From JAGLON01 sp041394985 (GTDB taxonomy: Bacteria; Zixibacteria; MSB-5A5; GN15; JAAZOE01): DNA of 64,000 nucleotides. Location: contig JAWLBI010000001.1 in NCBI GenBank assembly GCA_041394985.1, forward strand, positions 2,914,001-2,978,000. Direction: 5' to 3'. Positions within the stretch are counted from its first letter, which is position 1. The number at the start of each line of letters is the position of its first letter. Under the pieces are notes generated by a model that was given only the letters and a program-made list of their open reading frames with translations, had not been told where the DNA came from and did not search any database. Position numbers and translations under genes: made by a program. Positions 42,949 to 52,250 of the stretch are shown here, piece after piece.

Positions 42949-44586
42949 ATGAATTACAATCTCCTGAAGATACAGTCACCCGCTTTCGAGTCGGCCGAGG
43001 CGCAGAAGGGTCCGTACAAGCTGGAATTTCACGGCTTGAAGCACCTGCACAAAGTGTACTGGAACCTGCCGAACACGGCTCTGTACGAAGAAGCCGTGTT
43101 TCGCGGTGAAGGCATCATCTCCAATGACGGCGCATTAGTCGCGGCGACCGGGAAAAACACGCATCAGGCGGTCAATGACCGATGCATCGTGAAAACTCCT
43201 GCCAATCAGGAGAAGATTTGGTGGGGCGAGCATAATCGGCCATTCGGCGAGAAGAGTTTTGAGCTGATATATAACCGGGTCAAGGCATATTTGCAGGGCC
43301 GCGATGTGTTCGTACAGGATTGTTACAGCAGTACCGATCCGGAGCATCGCCTGCCGGTGCGCGTTATCACGGAGACTGCGTGGCATAGTTTGTTCGCTCG
43401 CAATATGTTTTTCCGGGCGGAAAATATCCCGGAATTTATCCCCGAATTTACGATTATTCATGTGCCGCACTTCTTCGGCGTACCGGAGGTTGACAGCACG
43501 CGAAGCGATACTTTTATCCTGATCAATTTCGATCAGAAAGTATGCCTTATCGGCGGTACCGGATACGGCGGCGATATCAAGAAGGCCGTTTTCACGGTCA
43601 TGAATTATCTGCTGTCCTACAAGAATGTCCTGACGATGCACTGTTCGGCCAATAGCGGCTCGAATGGCGATACGGCACTCTTCTTCGGATTCTCGGGAAC
43701 CGGCAAGACCGCATTGGCGGTCGATCCGACGCGGAGTCTGATCGGCGACGATGTGCTCGGATGGGGCGACGACGGGATTTTCAATCTCGAAGGCGGCTGT
43801 TATGCTCGGGCGATCGCCTTGACGGACGAGTCTGAGCCGCAAATACTGGCGGCGACGAAGCGATTCGGCGCGATTCTTGAGAATGTCGTGTGCGATCCGA
43901 TAACGCGACGCCCCGATTTTAGCGATACCAGCATTACGAACAATGCCCGGGCGGCCTATCCCCTGCAATACATCGATAATGCGGTTGCCGATGGTCGCGG
44001 CGGACACCCGAGGAATATTATCATGTTGACCTGTGATGCGTCCGGCGTATTGCCTCCTCTGGCGCGCCTCACTCATGAGCAGGCGATGTACTATTTCATT
44101 TCTGGATATACATCGAAGGTTGCTGCCGGTGACACGGGCAAAGGTCCGGAGCCGGAGGTCATGTTTTCCGCCTGCTGCGGGGCCCCGTTCATGGTGCATC
44201 ATCCGTACAAATATGCGGAGATGCTGCATGATAAAATCGCCCGGTATGATGCTCGCTGTTGGCTCATCAATACCGGTTGGATCGGCGGGCCGTACGGCAC
44301 CGGCAAGCGGATGAGTATTCCGAATGCCCGGAAGCTGCTCTATGCGGCGCTGGACGGATCTCTCGATAAGGTCGAATATTATACCGATCCGGTGTTCGGA
44401 CTTGAGATTCCGAAGGCAGTACCGGGTTTGCCGGAGAACTTTATGCAGCCGGAAAAGAGTTGGCCGGATTCACAGGCGTTTTACAGGCGGCGCGATAAGC
44501 TGGCCCTGCTGTTCAACGAGAATTTCGAGAAATTCAAAAGCGGAACCCCGGCGAAAATTGTCAATGCCGGCCCGAAGAGGCCATAA
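42949..44586 (+). CDS. pckA: ATP-dependent phosphoenolpyruvate carboxykinase
   Basis: 545 residues from ATG 42949, one base past the aspC stop. The kinase-1a P-loop GFSGTGKTAL, the metal region LIGDDVLGWGDDGIF, and the PEP/ADP segments YPLQYIDNA and NTGWIGGPYGTGKRM are intact. It converts oxaloacetate to PEP with ATP. Together with aspC and citrate synthase it links amino acids, the TCA cycle and gluconeogenesis. Confidence 0.95.
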   Translation: MNYNLLKIQSPAFESAEAQKGPYKLEFHGLKHLHKVYWNLPNTALYEEAVFRGEGIISNDGALVAATGKNTHQAVNDRCIVKTPANQEKIWWGEHNRPFGEKSFELIYNRVKAYLQGRDVFVQDCYSSTDPEHRLPVRVITETAWHSLFARNMFFRAENIPEFIPEFTIIHVPHFFGVPEVDSTRSDTFILINFDQKVCLIGGTGYGGDIKKAVFTVMNYLLSYKNVLTMHCSANSGSNGDTALFFGFSGTGKTALAVDPTRSLIGDDVLGWGDDGIFNLEGGCYARAIALTDESEPQILAATKRFGAILENVVCDPITRRPDFSDTSITNNARAAYPLQYIDNAVADGRGGHPRNIIMLTCDASGVLPPLARLTHEQAMYYFISGYTSKVAAGDTGKGPEPEVMFSACCGAPFMVHHPYKYAEMLHDKIARYDARCWLINTGWIGGPYGTGKRMSIPNARKLLYAALDGSLDKVEYYTDPVFGLEIPKAVPGLPENFMQPEKSWPDSQAFYRRRDKLALLFNENFEKFKSGTPAKIVNAGPKRP

Positions 44587-44603
44587 GAGAAGAGGACTGC
44601 ACC

Positions 44604-44894
44604 ATGCCGACGTATCAATACCTCTGTCCTCACTGCAAGAATGAATTCGAGGAGTTTCAGGGAATCAACGACGATCCGATATCGAAATGTCCCAAGTGCG
44701 GCAAGGAACCTCGCCGTATTATATCGGGCGGAGCCGGATTCCTGCTGAAAGGCAGCGGCTTTTACACGACCGATTATCGGTCGGCGGCGTACAAGGCGGC
44801 GGCGCAGAAGGAAAAGCAGCCGGAGATTCCCAAGTCGGACTCGTCGAATTCGTCCAATTCGGGCGGATCGAAATCCGACAGCGCGAAACCTTAG
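44604..44894 (+). CDS. FmdB-family zinc ribbon protein
   Basis: 96 residues. Residues 1-40 carry the zinc ribbon MPTYQYLCPHCKNEFEEFQ and CPKCGKEPRRI; the family usually has this at the N-terminus with a loose tail. Here the tail is Ser/Gly/Asn-rich. The family is named from formamidase regulation but is widespread and its role is unclear. Sits between pckA and glcD. Confidence 0.85.
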   Translation: MPTYQYLCPHCKNEFEEFQGINDDPISKCPKCGKEPRRIISGGAGFLLKGSGFYTTDYRSAAYKAAAQKEKQPEIPKSDSSNSSNSGGSKSDSAKP

Positions 44895-44906
44895 GATTGA
44901 GACAGC

Positions 44907-46256
44907 ATGGCGCAGACGAAAGACATATTGGAAAAGGCTCTCCCTTCAGGGAGGGTCTTTTTTGATTTCAGTGAGTGGCATGACTATACCCGCGACGCCG
45001 CTGAGATTATTCATGTGCCCGAGGCATTGTTTTTTGCCGAATCGGAGGCGGATGTCATTTTTGCCGTTCGCGTCTGCCGGGAACACGATATTCCGGTGAT
45101 ATTCAGAGGTGCCGGGACGGGATATACCGGCGGCGCAGTCGCGGTCGAGGGTGGGTTAATGCTATCGGTCGAGCGAATGAAGGAAATTCATATCGACGCG
45201 GATGCAAAGTCGGCCATCGTCGGACCGGGTGCGATAACAGGAGATATTCTGGATAAGGCGGCCGAGCATGGGTTGTTTTATCCGCCCGATCCGGCCAGTT
45301 ATCGGGAATCGACTATCGGCGGGAATCTGGCTGAAAATGCCGGGGGACTGCGATGCAAAAAATACGGGGTAACGAAGGATTATATCATTTCCGCTCGTGG
45401 CGTCAATGCCGATGGAAATTTCGTGGAAGTCGACAATATGTCGCCGTTCGGGCTGTGCGATGTGTTGATCGGGTCTGAGGGGACGCTATTTGCATTTACC
45501 GAAATCACGCTTCGCCTGATCGATTTACCGAGGCCGGGAAAGACGATTCTGGCGACATTTGACGATTCGGTTAAGGCGGCGCGAGTGGTTGCCGATATCA
45601 TGGCGACAGGTATCATACCATCGATAATGGAGTTCATGGATGGCGATGCGATTGCCTGCACCAATGAATTCGATTCGGCGAATAAAATACAAGATTGTGA
45701 GGCCTTGCTGCTGATTGAAACCGATGGCGTTCACGGAAACGATGAGGCGGTGCGAATCGAGGAAATATGCAATCGGCATGCCCCTGCCCTGTTGCGATTG
45801 ACGACTGATAAGGCGGAGAGTGAAAGGCTCTGGTTGACGCGAAGGAATTTATCGAATGCGGTAAAGAGCTCAGCGGCTGTGAAGACGGCTGAGGACGTGT
45901 GCGTACCACCATCTCGGCTTCCGGAATTAGTTGAATTCGTAAAAGAATTACACGACACACTTGGCATTCGTGTCAATTGTTATGGTCATGCCGGAGACGG
46001 TAATTTGCATGTGAATTTCCTATTGAGTGAGGATACTGAGGCCGGTCGGGCAATCGCGGAGCGAGGTGTTTCTGAACTTTTCGATCGGACATTGGCATTA
46101 AACGGGACGCTGACCGGGGAACACGGAATCGGGATAACGAAAAAGGAGTTTTTAAGGTGGGAATTCGATGAGGATACGCTTCGTTTTATGATGCGTCTCA
46201 AACGCAGCCTCGATACGGGCGGAGTTTTCAATCCGGGAAAAATTTTTTCGGAATAG
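44907..46256 (+). CDS. glcD: FAD-linked oxidase, GlcD type
   Basis: 449 residues. FAD-binding half: VIFRGAGTGYTGGAVAVEGGLMLS (about 67-90), then SYRESTIGGNLAENAGGLRCKKYGVTKDYI. C-terminal half ends in CYGHAGDGNLHVN and LNGTLTGEHGIGITKKEFL, both family hallmarks. It oxidises glycolate or D-lactate and passes electrons on. No GlcE or GlcF follows. Odd point: a strong terminator-like hairpin lies inside codons 10-19. Confidence 0.87.
   Translation: MAQTKDILEKALPSGRVFFDFSEWHDYTRDAAEIIHVPEALFFAESEADVIFAVRVCREHDIPVIFRGAGTGYTGGAVAVEGGLMLSVERMKEIHIDADAKSAIVGPGAITGDILDKAAEHGLFYPPDPASYRESTIGGNLAENAGGLRCKKYGVTKDYIISARGVNADGNFVEVDNMSPFGLCDVLIGSEGTLFAFTEITLRLIDLPRPGKTILATFDDSVKAARVVADIMATGIIPSIMEFMDGDAIACTNEFDSANKIQDCEALLLIETDGVHGNDEAVRIEEICNRHAPALLRLTTDKAESERLWLTRRNLSNAVKSSAAVKTAEDVCVPPSRLPELVEFVKELHDTLGIRVNCYGHAGDGNLHVNFLLSEDTEAGRAIAERGVSELFDRTLALNGTLTGEHGIGITKKEFLRWEFDEDTLRFMMRLKRSLDTGGVFNPGKIFSE
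44935..44963 (+). terminator. Terminator-like hairpin inside the glcD coding start
   Basis: A 10-bp stem AGGCTCTCCC / GGGAGGGTCT with TTCA loop, then six T. It looks like an intrinsic terminator but lies at codons 10-19 of glcD. Confidence 0.5.
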
Positions 46257-46289
46257 CCGTAAATTTTATTCGCAAGCGGCTCCAATATA

Positions 46290-46319
46290 TTGACAAAAGT
46301 GGGAAAAAGCTGTTTATTA
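46290..46319 (+). promoter_or_regulatory. Probable promoter of citrate synthase
   Basis: TTGACA, 18 bp with a TG extension, TTATTA, about 100 nt above the start. Confidence 0.45.
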
Positions 46320-46421
46320 AGCGATTAACATACAAGGCGATATCTCGAATTAGAGGTGTTATTCTGCGAGCCCCGATGCATAGCGACAGCAACTTATATT
46401 CATATAGGGAGGTTTCTTTTC

Positions 46422-47699
46422 ATGTCTAAACTAAAAGCAAAATTTGAGTCACAGATTCCAGGGATTCGTGATGAGATTCGAACGCTGATTAAAGAGCACG
46501 GCGCGAAAGTAATCTCGGAAGTCACGCTGAAACAGATCTATGGCGGCATGCGCGGAGTTCGCGGTCTGATTTGCGATACGTCTGTTGTACCTCCGGAAAA
46601 GGGCTTAATTATTCGTGGATATCCGCTCAAGGAATTGTTCGACAAGTTGCCGGAAGAAATTTTCTGGCTTCTGGTTACGGGCGAACTTCCGAATGCGGAT
46701 GAACTGAAGGATTTACAGGCCGAGTACACCAAGAATGCCGGTGTTCCGGACTATATCTGGAAGGTTCTGGAAGCAATGCCGGCCGACTCACATCCGATGT
46801 GTATGCTCGATACGGCTATCCTGGCGATGGAAGGCGAATCGGAATTCCGCAAGCGCTATACCGATGGTATGCGCAAGGAAGATTACTGGGAGCCGACACT
46901 TCAGGATAGTATCCGAATTCTGGCGATTCTGCCGGAATTGGCGGCCGGTGTGTATCGCATGCGGTACAAAAAGGGACCGCGCATCGCTCCGGATCCGAAT
47001 CTGGACTGGGGTGCGGATTATGCCCACATGCTGGGTATCGACGATCCCGACGGCAATTTCGCCAAATTGATGCGCCTGTACCTGACGCTTCACTGCGACC
47101 ATGAGAGCGGCAACGTATCCGCCCATACCAGCCATTGCATCGGTTCGGCGCTGTCCGACCCGTACTATGCGATTTCCGGCGGTCTGAACGGACTGGCGGG
47201 CCCTCTGCACGGTCTGGCCAACCAGGAGTGCCTGAAGTGGGTACTCGAAGTCATGGAGAAATTCCAGGGCGCCCCGAGCAATGAAGTGCTCGAGAAATTC
47301 GCGTGGGAAACGCTGAATTCCGGTAAGGTTATTCCGGGCTATGGTCATGCGGTGCTCCGCATCACCGACCCGCGTTTCGATGCCTTCCTGGCCTTCGGTA
47401 AGAAACACTGCGCGGACGATCCGGTCTTCCAGACGGTGGCTCGCGTATTCGAGGTCGTACCGGGTGTTCTGCGCCAGGTCAAGAAAATCTCGGATCCATG
47501 GCCAAACGTCGACGCCGGTTCCGGCTCGCTGCTGTACAAATACGGCCTGCGGGAATTCGAATATTACACGGTTCTCTTCTCGGTCTCTCGTGCGATGGGT
47601 ATGGCGTCACAGCTCGTCGTATCGCGTGCCTGGGGCGAACCGATCGAGCGTCCGAAATCTTCCACGACCGAATGGCTCAAGGCTCAGGTCACGAAGTAA
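46422..47699 (+). CDS. gltA: Citrate synthase, eukaryote-type
   Basis: 425 residues from ATG 46422 with GGGAGG upstream. It resembles the mitochondrial-type enzyme rather than E. coli GltA: LHCDHESGNVSAHTSHCIGSALSDPYYA with the first active His, GPLHGLANQECLKW with the second, and PGYGHAVLRITDPR with the third. It lacks the N-terminal zinc-like domain of the E. coli enzyme. It condenses acetyl-CoA and oxaloacetate. Own promoter, own terminator. Confidence 0.93.
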   Translation: MSKLKAKFESQIPGIRDEIRTLIKEHGAKVISEVTLKQIYGGMRGVRGLICDTSVVPPEKGLIIRGYPLKELFDKLPEEIFWLLVTGELPNADELKDLQAEYTKNAGVPDYIWKVLEAMPADSHPMCMLDTAILAMEGESEFRKRYTDGMRKEDYWEPTLQDSIRILAILPELAAGVYRMRYKKGPRIAPDPNLDWGADYAHMLGIDDPDGNFAKLMRLYLTLHCDHESGNVSAHTSHCIGSALSDPYYAISGGLNGLAGPLHGLANQECLKWVLEVMEKFQGAPSNEVLEKFAWETLNSGKVIPGYGHAVLRITDPRFDAFLAFGKKHCADDPVFQTVARVFEVVPGVLRQVKKISDPWPNVDAGSGSLLYKYGLREFEYYTVLFSVSRAMGMASQLVVSRAWGEPIERPKSSTTEWLKAQVTK

Positions 47700-47724
47700 T
47701 TTCGGCGATAGAAATGGCAATGAA

Positions 47725-47757
47725 AAACGCCTCGATTATAAAATCGGGGCGTTTTTT
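47725..47757. terminator. Bidirectional terminator
   Basis: AACGCCTCGAT / ATCGGGGCGTT hairpin with T-runs on both sides, between converging citrate synthase and histidine kinase genes. Confidence 0.85.
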
Positions 47758-47768
47758 ATTGGTGAAAC

Positions 47769-49817
47769 TTATTGAACGGCAATAGTGATTTTCAGGCGGG
47801 CTCCGCCATCGGGATGATTATCGGCCTCGATGGTACCGCCGAAATCAGTAATTGTTTTATATGCCAGAGCCAGTCCAAGGCCGGAGCCGTCGGCCTTGGT
47901 CGTGAAATACGGCTGGAAGATTTTGCTTTTCACATCATCGGGGAATCCCGGGCCGGTGTCGGTCACGGTGACGATAGCCCGTTCATTTTCTTGAATATCC
48001 GCGTCTATTGTGATTGTGCCATCGTGCTTTATTGCCTGCATGGCATTCTTAATCAGATTGATAAAGACCTGTACGTATTTATCGACGTTACCCTTGACAC
48101 GGATCGTTTCAGGGATAGTCGCATCGATGGCGATTTTTGAGGCTGCGGCTTCATCTTTCAAGGTGGCGACTGCACGGTGGATGGCATCGGCAAGATTAAT
48201 CGGTTGCGATTCGGAGGCACGGGTTTTGGCCAGATCGAGGAAGCGGGTCAGAATTTGATTGAGACGGGCCGTTTCGGCGAGGATGTTGCCGGTCAGGACC
48301 TTGTATTCGTCGGTATCTTCGGTGGGGGCGAATTCCATTTGCAGGCGCTGCGCCGCGATACCGATGGCATTGAGCGGATTTCGGATTTCATGTGCGACCC
48401 CGGCGGCCATGTCGCCCATTTCAGAGAGGCGTTCGCGGCGGCGGTTTTCCCGCTCCAGTTGTTTGCGCCTGGTTATATCATAAACCAGAACAACGCATCC
48501 GCCTCCGGCTTCATTCGGGAGATGGGAACTGCCCAGTAAGACAGTGCGGATGGTGCCATCGCCGAGCGTTATTTCCTTTTCGAAGGAAATGGCAGTATCG
48601 CCCTGATGTTCCGGTTTGGGGATGTCGAACGGCAGCGACGGTTTGATTTTGTCTATGGTCTTCCCTATGGCGTCGGTCGGGACGCCGGTCAGTCGACTGA
48701 AGGCTGCATTCATCGCCACGATAACCCCGGCATTATCGTAGGCGAAGATCGCACTGGTGATGCGGTCGAATATCGTATCCGACATGGAGCGCATCTGTTT
48801 GAATGATTTATCGAGTATGAAATAGTTCTGATTGATCGACACGACCGCGACGACCGAGAGGGTCAGCAAAAATAGAATGACTGCAATCGTGATAATCTGG
48901 CGATCATATCCCGCGGATACCTCGTTGAATTCATCGAGATTCAGGCCCAGGCGGTAGACACCGGGCGGGTAGGAGACCGATTCGAAGCGGCTGGCGATTT
49001 CGAGGATTTCCTGGTTATCGAATTCGTGGATGCGCCACCCGATTGAATCGACGTTCATGAGATCGGACAGGAATGGATCGCCGTCGATTTTCAGAACCGG
49101 CGGCAGGCCTTTTGATGAAAAGATAATGCCGTCGCGCGATTGCAGGAATATATACTCGATGCCCGATTGCCCGGAAATTTCCTGAATGAGATACCCGATC
49201 CCGATCTGTTTCATGATTTGATCGAGATATCCCGCATCGGCGGCCAAAACAAGAACCTGCGCACCATCGATCAATTCCTCACCGGGAGGGAATTCATAGA
49301 GGAAGTATTGGGTCACAACCGGCAGTGAATCGTCGGAGTATGAGAGGATGGCGCGATAGCCTATCCCCTGGCTCATCATTTCTATGATGGCCGCGCCGAT
49401 ATCTTCCGGATATTCTGGGACGAATCCAATGGCCCAGCGATTCGAACCCATGACGGCCAGAGAGCTGTCGAGAATATCCAGCGATTCCAAATCATAGTCG
49501 ATGCAGAACTGGCGGATGGTTTCTGAATTTGCACGGCCGGTAATTTTGGAGCGGGCGGTCTCCGCGATGTCGGCAAGTTTTTCCTCGGACAGGCTTTCGA
49601 GCAGGAGACCGGATTGGATGGCATTGCCCGAAGACAGGATCAATGAGCGAGCCAGCGCTTTGCCTTCGTCGACCATTATATTGAGCAATGACTGGCGCGC
49701 CTTCTTAATGCCAAGGTAGGCAATGCTGAAAAAGATACAGCCGAGAATAAACGTTACGATTAGCAGGTATCGTAGTCTAATCGGCGCCAGGAACGATGAT
49801 AATCGACTGATTCGCAT
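47769..49817 (-). CDS. Membrane sensor histidine kinase with PAS domain
   Basis: 682 residues. Membrane spans at about 18-36 and 308-328 enclose an extracytoplasmic sensor domain of 270 residues. A PAS domain lies at about 340-455. The kinase core has the phospho-His in AAGVAHEIRNPLNAIGIAAQRL, the N-box NLIKNAMQAIKH, G1 DTGPGFPDD and G2 GSGLGLALAYK. No response regulator lies next to it. It follows the other kinase gene by 32 bp. Confidence 0.88.
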   Translation of the reverse strand: MRISRLSSFLAPIRLRYLLIVTFILGCIFFSIAYLGIKKARQSLLNIMVDEGKALARSLILSSGNAIQSGLLLESLSEEKLADIAETARSKITGRANSETIRQFCIDYDLESLDILDSSLAVMGSNRWAIGFVPEYPEDIGAAIIEMMSQGIGYRAILSYSDDSLPVVTQYFLYEFPPGEELIDGAQVLVLAADAGYLDQIMKQIGIGYLIQEISGQSGIEYIFLQSRDGIIFSSKGLPPVLKIDGDPFLSDLMNVDSIGWRIHEFDNQEILEIASRFESVSYPPGVYRLGLNLDEFNEVSAGYDRQIITIAVILFLLTLSVVAVVSINQNYFILDKSFKQMRSMSDTIFDRITSAIFAYDNAGVIVAMNAAFSRLTGVPTDAIGKTIDKIKPSLPFDIPKPEHQGDTAISFEKEITLGDGTIRTVLLGSSHLPNEAGGGCVVLVYDITRRKQLERENRRRERLSEMGDMAAGVAHEIRNPLNAIGIAAQRLQMEFAPTEDTDEYKVLTGNILAETARLNQILTRFLDLAKTRASESQPINLADAIHRAVATLKDEAAASKIAIDATIPETIRVKGNVDKYVQVFINLIKNAMQAIKHDGTITIDADIQENERAIVTVTDTGPGFPDDVKSKIFQPYFTTKADGSGLGLALAYKTITDFGGTIEADNHPDGGARLKITIAVQ

Positions 49818-49849
49818 TGACGCAAAGTAGGGCGTGGGGTGGGCTCAAG

Positions 49850-51832
49850 TCAAGATATAACTTGTGCTTCCGACGGGATCGGGGTTTCCACGACCTTCTT
49901 GAGCGGGATGGTAATCGTAAAACTGCAGCCCTTTCCCTGCTCTGACGAATAGGAAATCGTGCCGGCGTGCTTGTTGATTATCTGCTTCACGATAAAGAGA
50001 CCGAATCCGCGACCTCGGCGCATGCCGGTGTAGCGTTGCCGGAAGATGACCTCGTGGATATCGTCGGGCAAGCCGTCGGCATTATCGGCAATCGTAATCG
50101 TGGCGTGATCGTTATCGGTCAAATCGGTACTGACCGAAATTTGTTTCGGACGATCGATATCGCGAAGTGCATCGGCGGCATTATTGAATAAGTTAACAAG
50201 CAGCTGCTGTAGTTGGCTGCTGTCGAATTCAACGAGCGGCAGGCGCGATGAGAAATTGGTTTTCCATTTGATGTCGTCATAGCGATTTTGCGGGCGCAGG
50301 AAGACGATCATATTTTCGATTACCTGATTCAAATCGCCGGCGACGAAGACGGCATCATCATCACCATAACCCATCAGGCCCTCGGAGAAGCGCTGAATCT
50401 TAGTAACGGTCTGTCTGAGCACCGCCAGCTTCTGATCGACCTTGTCCATCTTCCCTTTGCTGAGCAGGAGCGGCAGGAGTTCCACATTGCCGAGTATGAT
50501 GGCAAGATAGTTATTGATTTCATGTGCAATCTCACCCGCCATGACTCCTCGGGTGGCCATGCGGTCGATGGAGATAATCATATCCTGGAAACTGCGGGAT
50601 TCGGTAATATCCTTGAGAATAAAGAGATATGCCCGAAGGGTACCGTCGGTGTCGCGAATGGCGACGCGCGATACCAGTACCGGGAAGTGCTCGCCGGTTG
50701 TCTTCCGGCAAATCATTTCGGCGTTGGAGACTTTGCAGCGCTCATCGGGTTTCGGGAACACCTTATCGGGAGCATAGGGGAAGAACTCCTCGAGGTTTTT
50801 ACCGAGGACATCCGGTTCGGCAGTTTCGAATGTTCTCAGAGCGGCATCGCTGAATGTGATAATCTGTTTTTTACTGTTCGTGACAATAATCGGGAACGGC
50901 GCATTGGTGATGAGTTTGGCGAGGAACGATTCGGACTTGGCCAGCGAATCGTTGACTTCTTCCAACTGGGAGAGTGTTTCCGTCAATTGTGTATTGACTT
51001 CCACGAGATCCTCATTTGAGGCGGTCAGCAGTCGTCGTTGTTCCCAGAGTGATGCCGACATTTTATTAAAGGCGGTCGTGACGCGGCCGATTTCATCGTT
51101 TTTAATATCTTCGATTTGATAGAGCACCTCTCCCTGTGCGGTCTTTTCCATGCCGAGGACGACATGATTCAATGGTCGTATCAGATCTCGGAAAATAACG
51201 TGTACAATGAGGAGGCTTATGAGAGTGATAAACAGAAACAACAGTACAAGAGTGGCATTGTATTCAATGTCAGAGCCGACCAGTTCCTCCGGCGCATACG
51301 TCACGGCCAGAATGGGCGAGGATTTACCGGCCTCGCATGGGATATAGATAGTCTTGTATTTGGCATCGGCGATAGATACGCGGTCTCCGACATGAATACC
51401 GATATTTGTCATTTCCGCATAATTCAATTCGGAAGCCATTCCGGGGAGCAAAATATCGACGGCCTGTTTATCTTCAGGGCGGAAGGCATTGTAGGTCGGT
51501 GCATACGATTTTGTCGCCGCATCGAATTCAAGGATAGTCAGTCCGGCCAATCCCTTCATGTAATGGAGGGAGTGATCGAACATGGAGGCAAGTCCGGTAT
51601 CCGATGCCATGTAGTCGGCAGTATTTTCATGTTCGTGGACGATGCCTTTGATGTGCGCTTGGAAGTATTTCGTGATAAAGTCATAGCGATATCCGACCAG
51701 TTTATCGATCTTGGCTTGGTTGTTTTCCATGCTGACAAAGGAAACGGCCAGAAAGATAAACATCGAATTGAGTATGACTAAAAATGAAATTCTATACAGC
51801 AGTCCAGGTGTCTTCACGTCCACATCCTTCAA
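49850..51832 (-). CDS. Membrane sensor histidine kinase with HAMP and PAS domains
   Basis: About 660 residues. Spans near 10-30 and 190-210 enclose a sensor domain; HAMP at about 212-265 (LIRPLNHVVLGMEK), a coiled coil, a PAS domain (about 310-425) and the kinase core: GEIAHEINNYLAIILGNVEL with His, NLFNNAADALRDI, ADNADGLPDD and RGRGFGLFIVKQI. The start may be TTG 51832 or GTG 51817, the latter with AAGG eight bases before. Paired with the kinase downstream, without a response regulator. Confidence 0.86.
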   Translation of the reverse strand: MKDVDVKTPGLLYRISFLVILNSMFIFLAVSFVSMENNQAKIDKLVGYRYDFITKYFQAHIKGIVHEHENTADYMASDTGLASMFDHSLHYMKGLAGLTILEFDAATKSYAPTYNAFRPEDKQAVDILLPGMASELNYAEMTNIGIHVGDRVSIADAKYKTIYIPCEAGKSSPILAVTYAPEELVGSDIEYNATLVLLFLFITLISLLIVHVIFRDLIRPLNHVVLGMEKTAQGEVLYQIEDIKNDEIGRVTTAFNKMSASLWEQRRLLTASNEDLVEVNTQLTETLSQLEEVNDSLAKSESFLAKLITNAPFPIIVTNSKKQIITFSDAALRTFETAEPDVLGKNLEEFFPYAPDKVFPKPDERCKVSNAEMICRKTTGEHFPVLVSRVAIRDTDGTLRAYLFILKDITESRSFQDMIISIDRMATRGVMAGEIAHEINNYLAIILGNVELLPLLLSKGKMDKVDQKLAVLRQTVTKIQRFSEGLMGYGDDDAVFVAGDLNQVIENMIVFLRPQNRYDDIKWKTNFSSRLPLVEFDSSQLQQLLVNLFNNAADALRDIDRPKQISVSTDLTDNDHATITIADNADGLPDDIHEVIFRQRYTGMRRGRGFGLFIVKQIINKHAGTISYSSEQGKGCSFTITIPLKKVVETPIPSEAQVIS

Positions 51833-52203
51833 GCTTGAGGCGAAGCTATAGCTATTACCTTAGTATCGGCCGATTCGGGAAATGCTTCAGGGGATAATAA
51901 AATCGGGAGTGGTGGAGGGGGGATGCCAATAAGCGCGAATGCACAATACTGGCGCACCACTCCCAATTGCCTGGTTAGAAAACCGAGGTTTTCATTGTTC
52001 TCGTTACACAAAGACGCAAATAATAAGCCAAAGCTTGGCCAAACAGGCGTACTATAGTAGTATACAGATATTTGGCGATAACTGTTTGTCGGATTATAGG
52101 TTGGTGGGCGTTTATGGAGCGTGTGCAGCCGAATCCACTAATATATTATCGGGATTATCATAGTGATTGGCAGAAAGAAACACAAAGGATGCAAAATATT
52201 GCA
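51833..52203. other. Intergenic region upstream of the kinase operon
   Basis: No supported gene. It holds a perfect 10-bp inverted repeat, GGGAGTGGTG (51905) / CACCACTCCC (51955), with 40 nt between, in the likely kinase leader. Confidence 0.5.
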
Positions 52204-52240
52204 CAAAAAAAGCCCCCGGAGCCGGGGGCTTTTCATTTTT
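52204..52240 (-). terminator. Rho-independent terminator of trxB
   Basis: AGCCCCCGG / CCGGGGGCT stem with T7 on the minus strand, just past the trxB stop. Confidence 0.88.
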
Positions 52241-52250
52241 CGTTGCTTTT

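Noticed and set aside
43135..44229. 364-codon open frame opposite pckA
   Set aside because: Same reason: pckA on the other strand is complete with all motifs.
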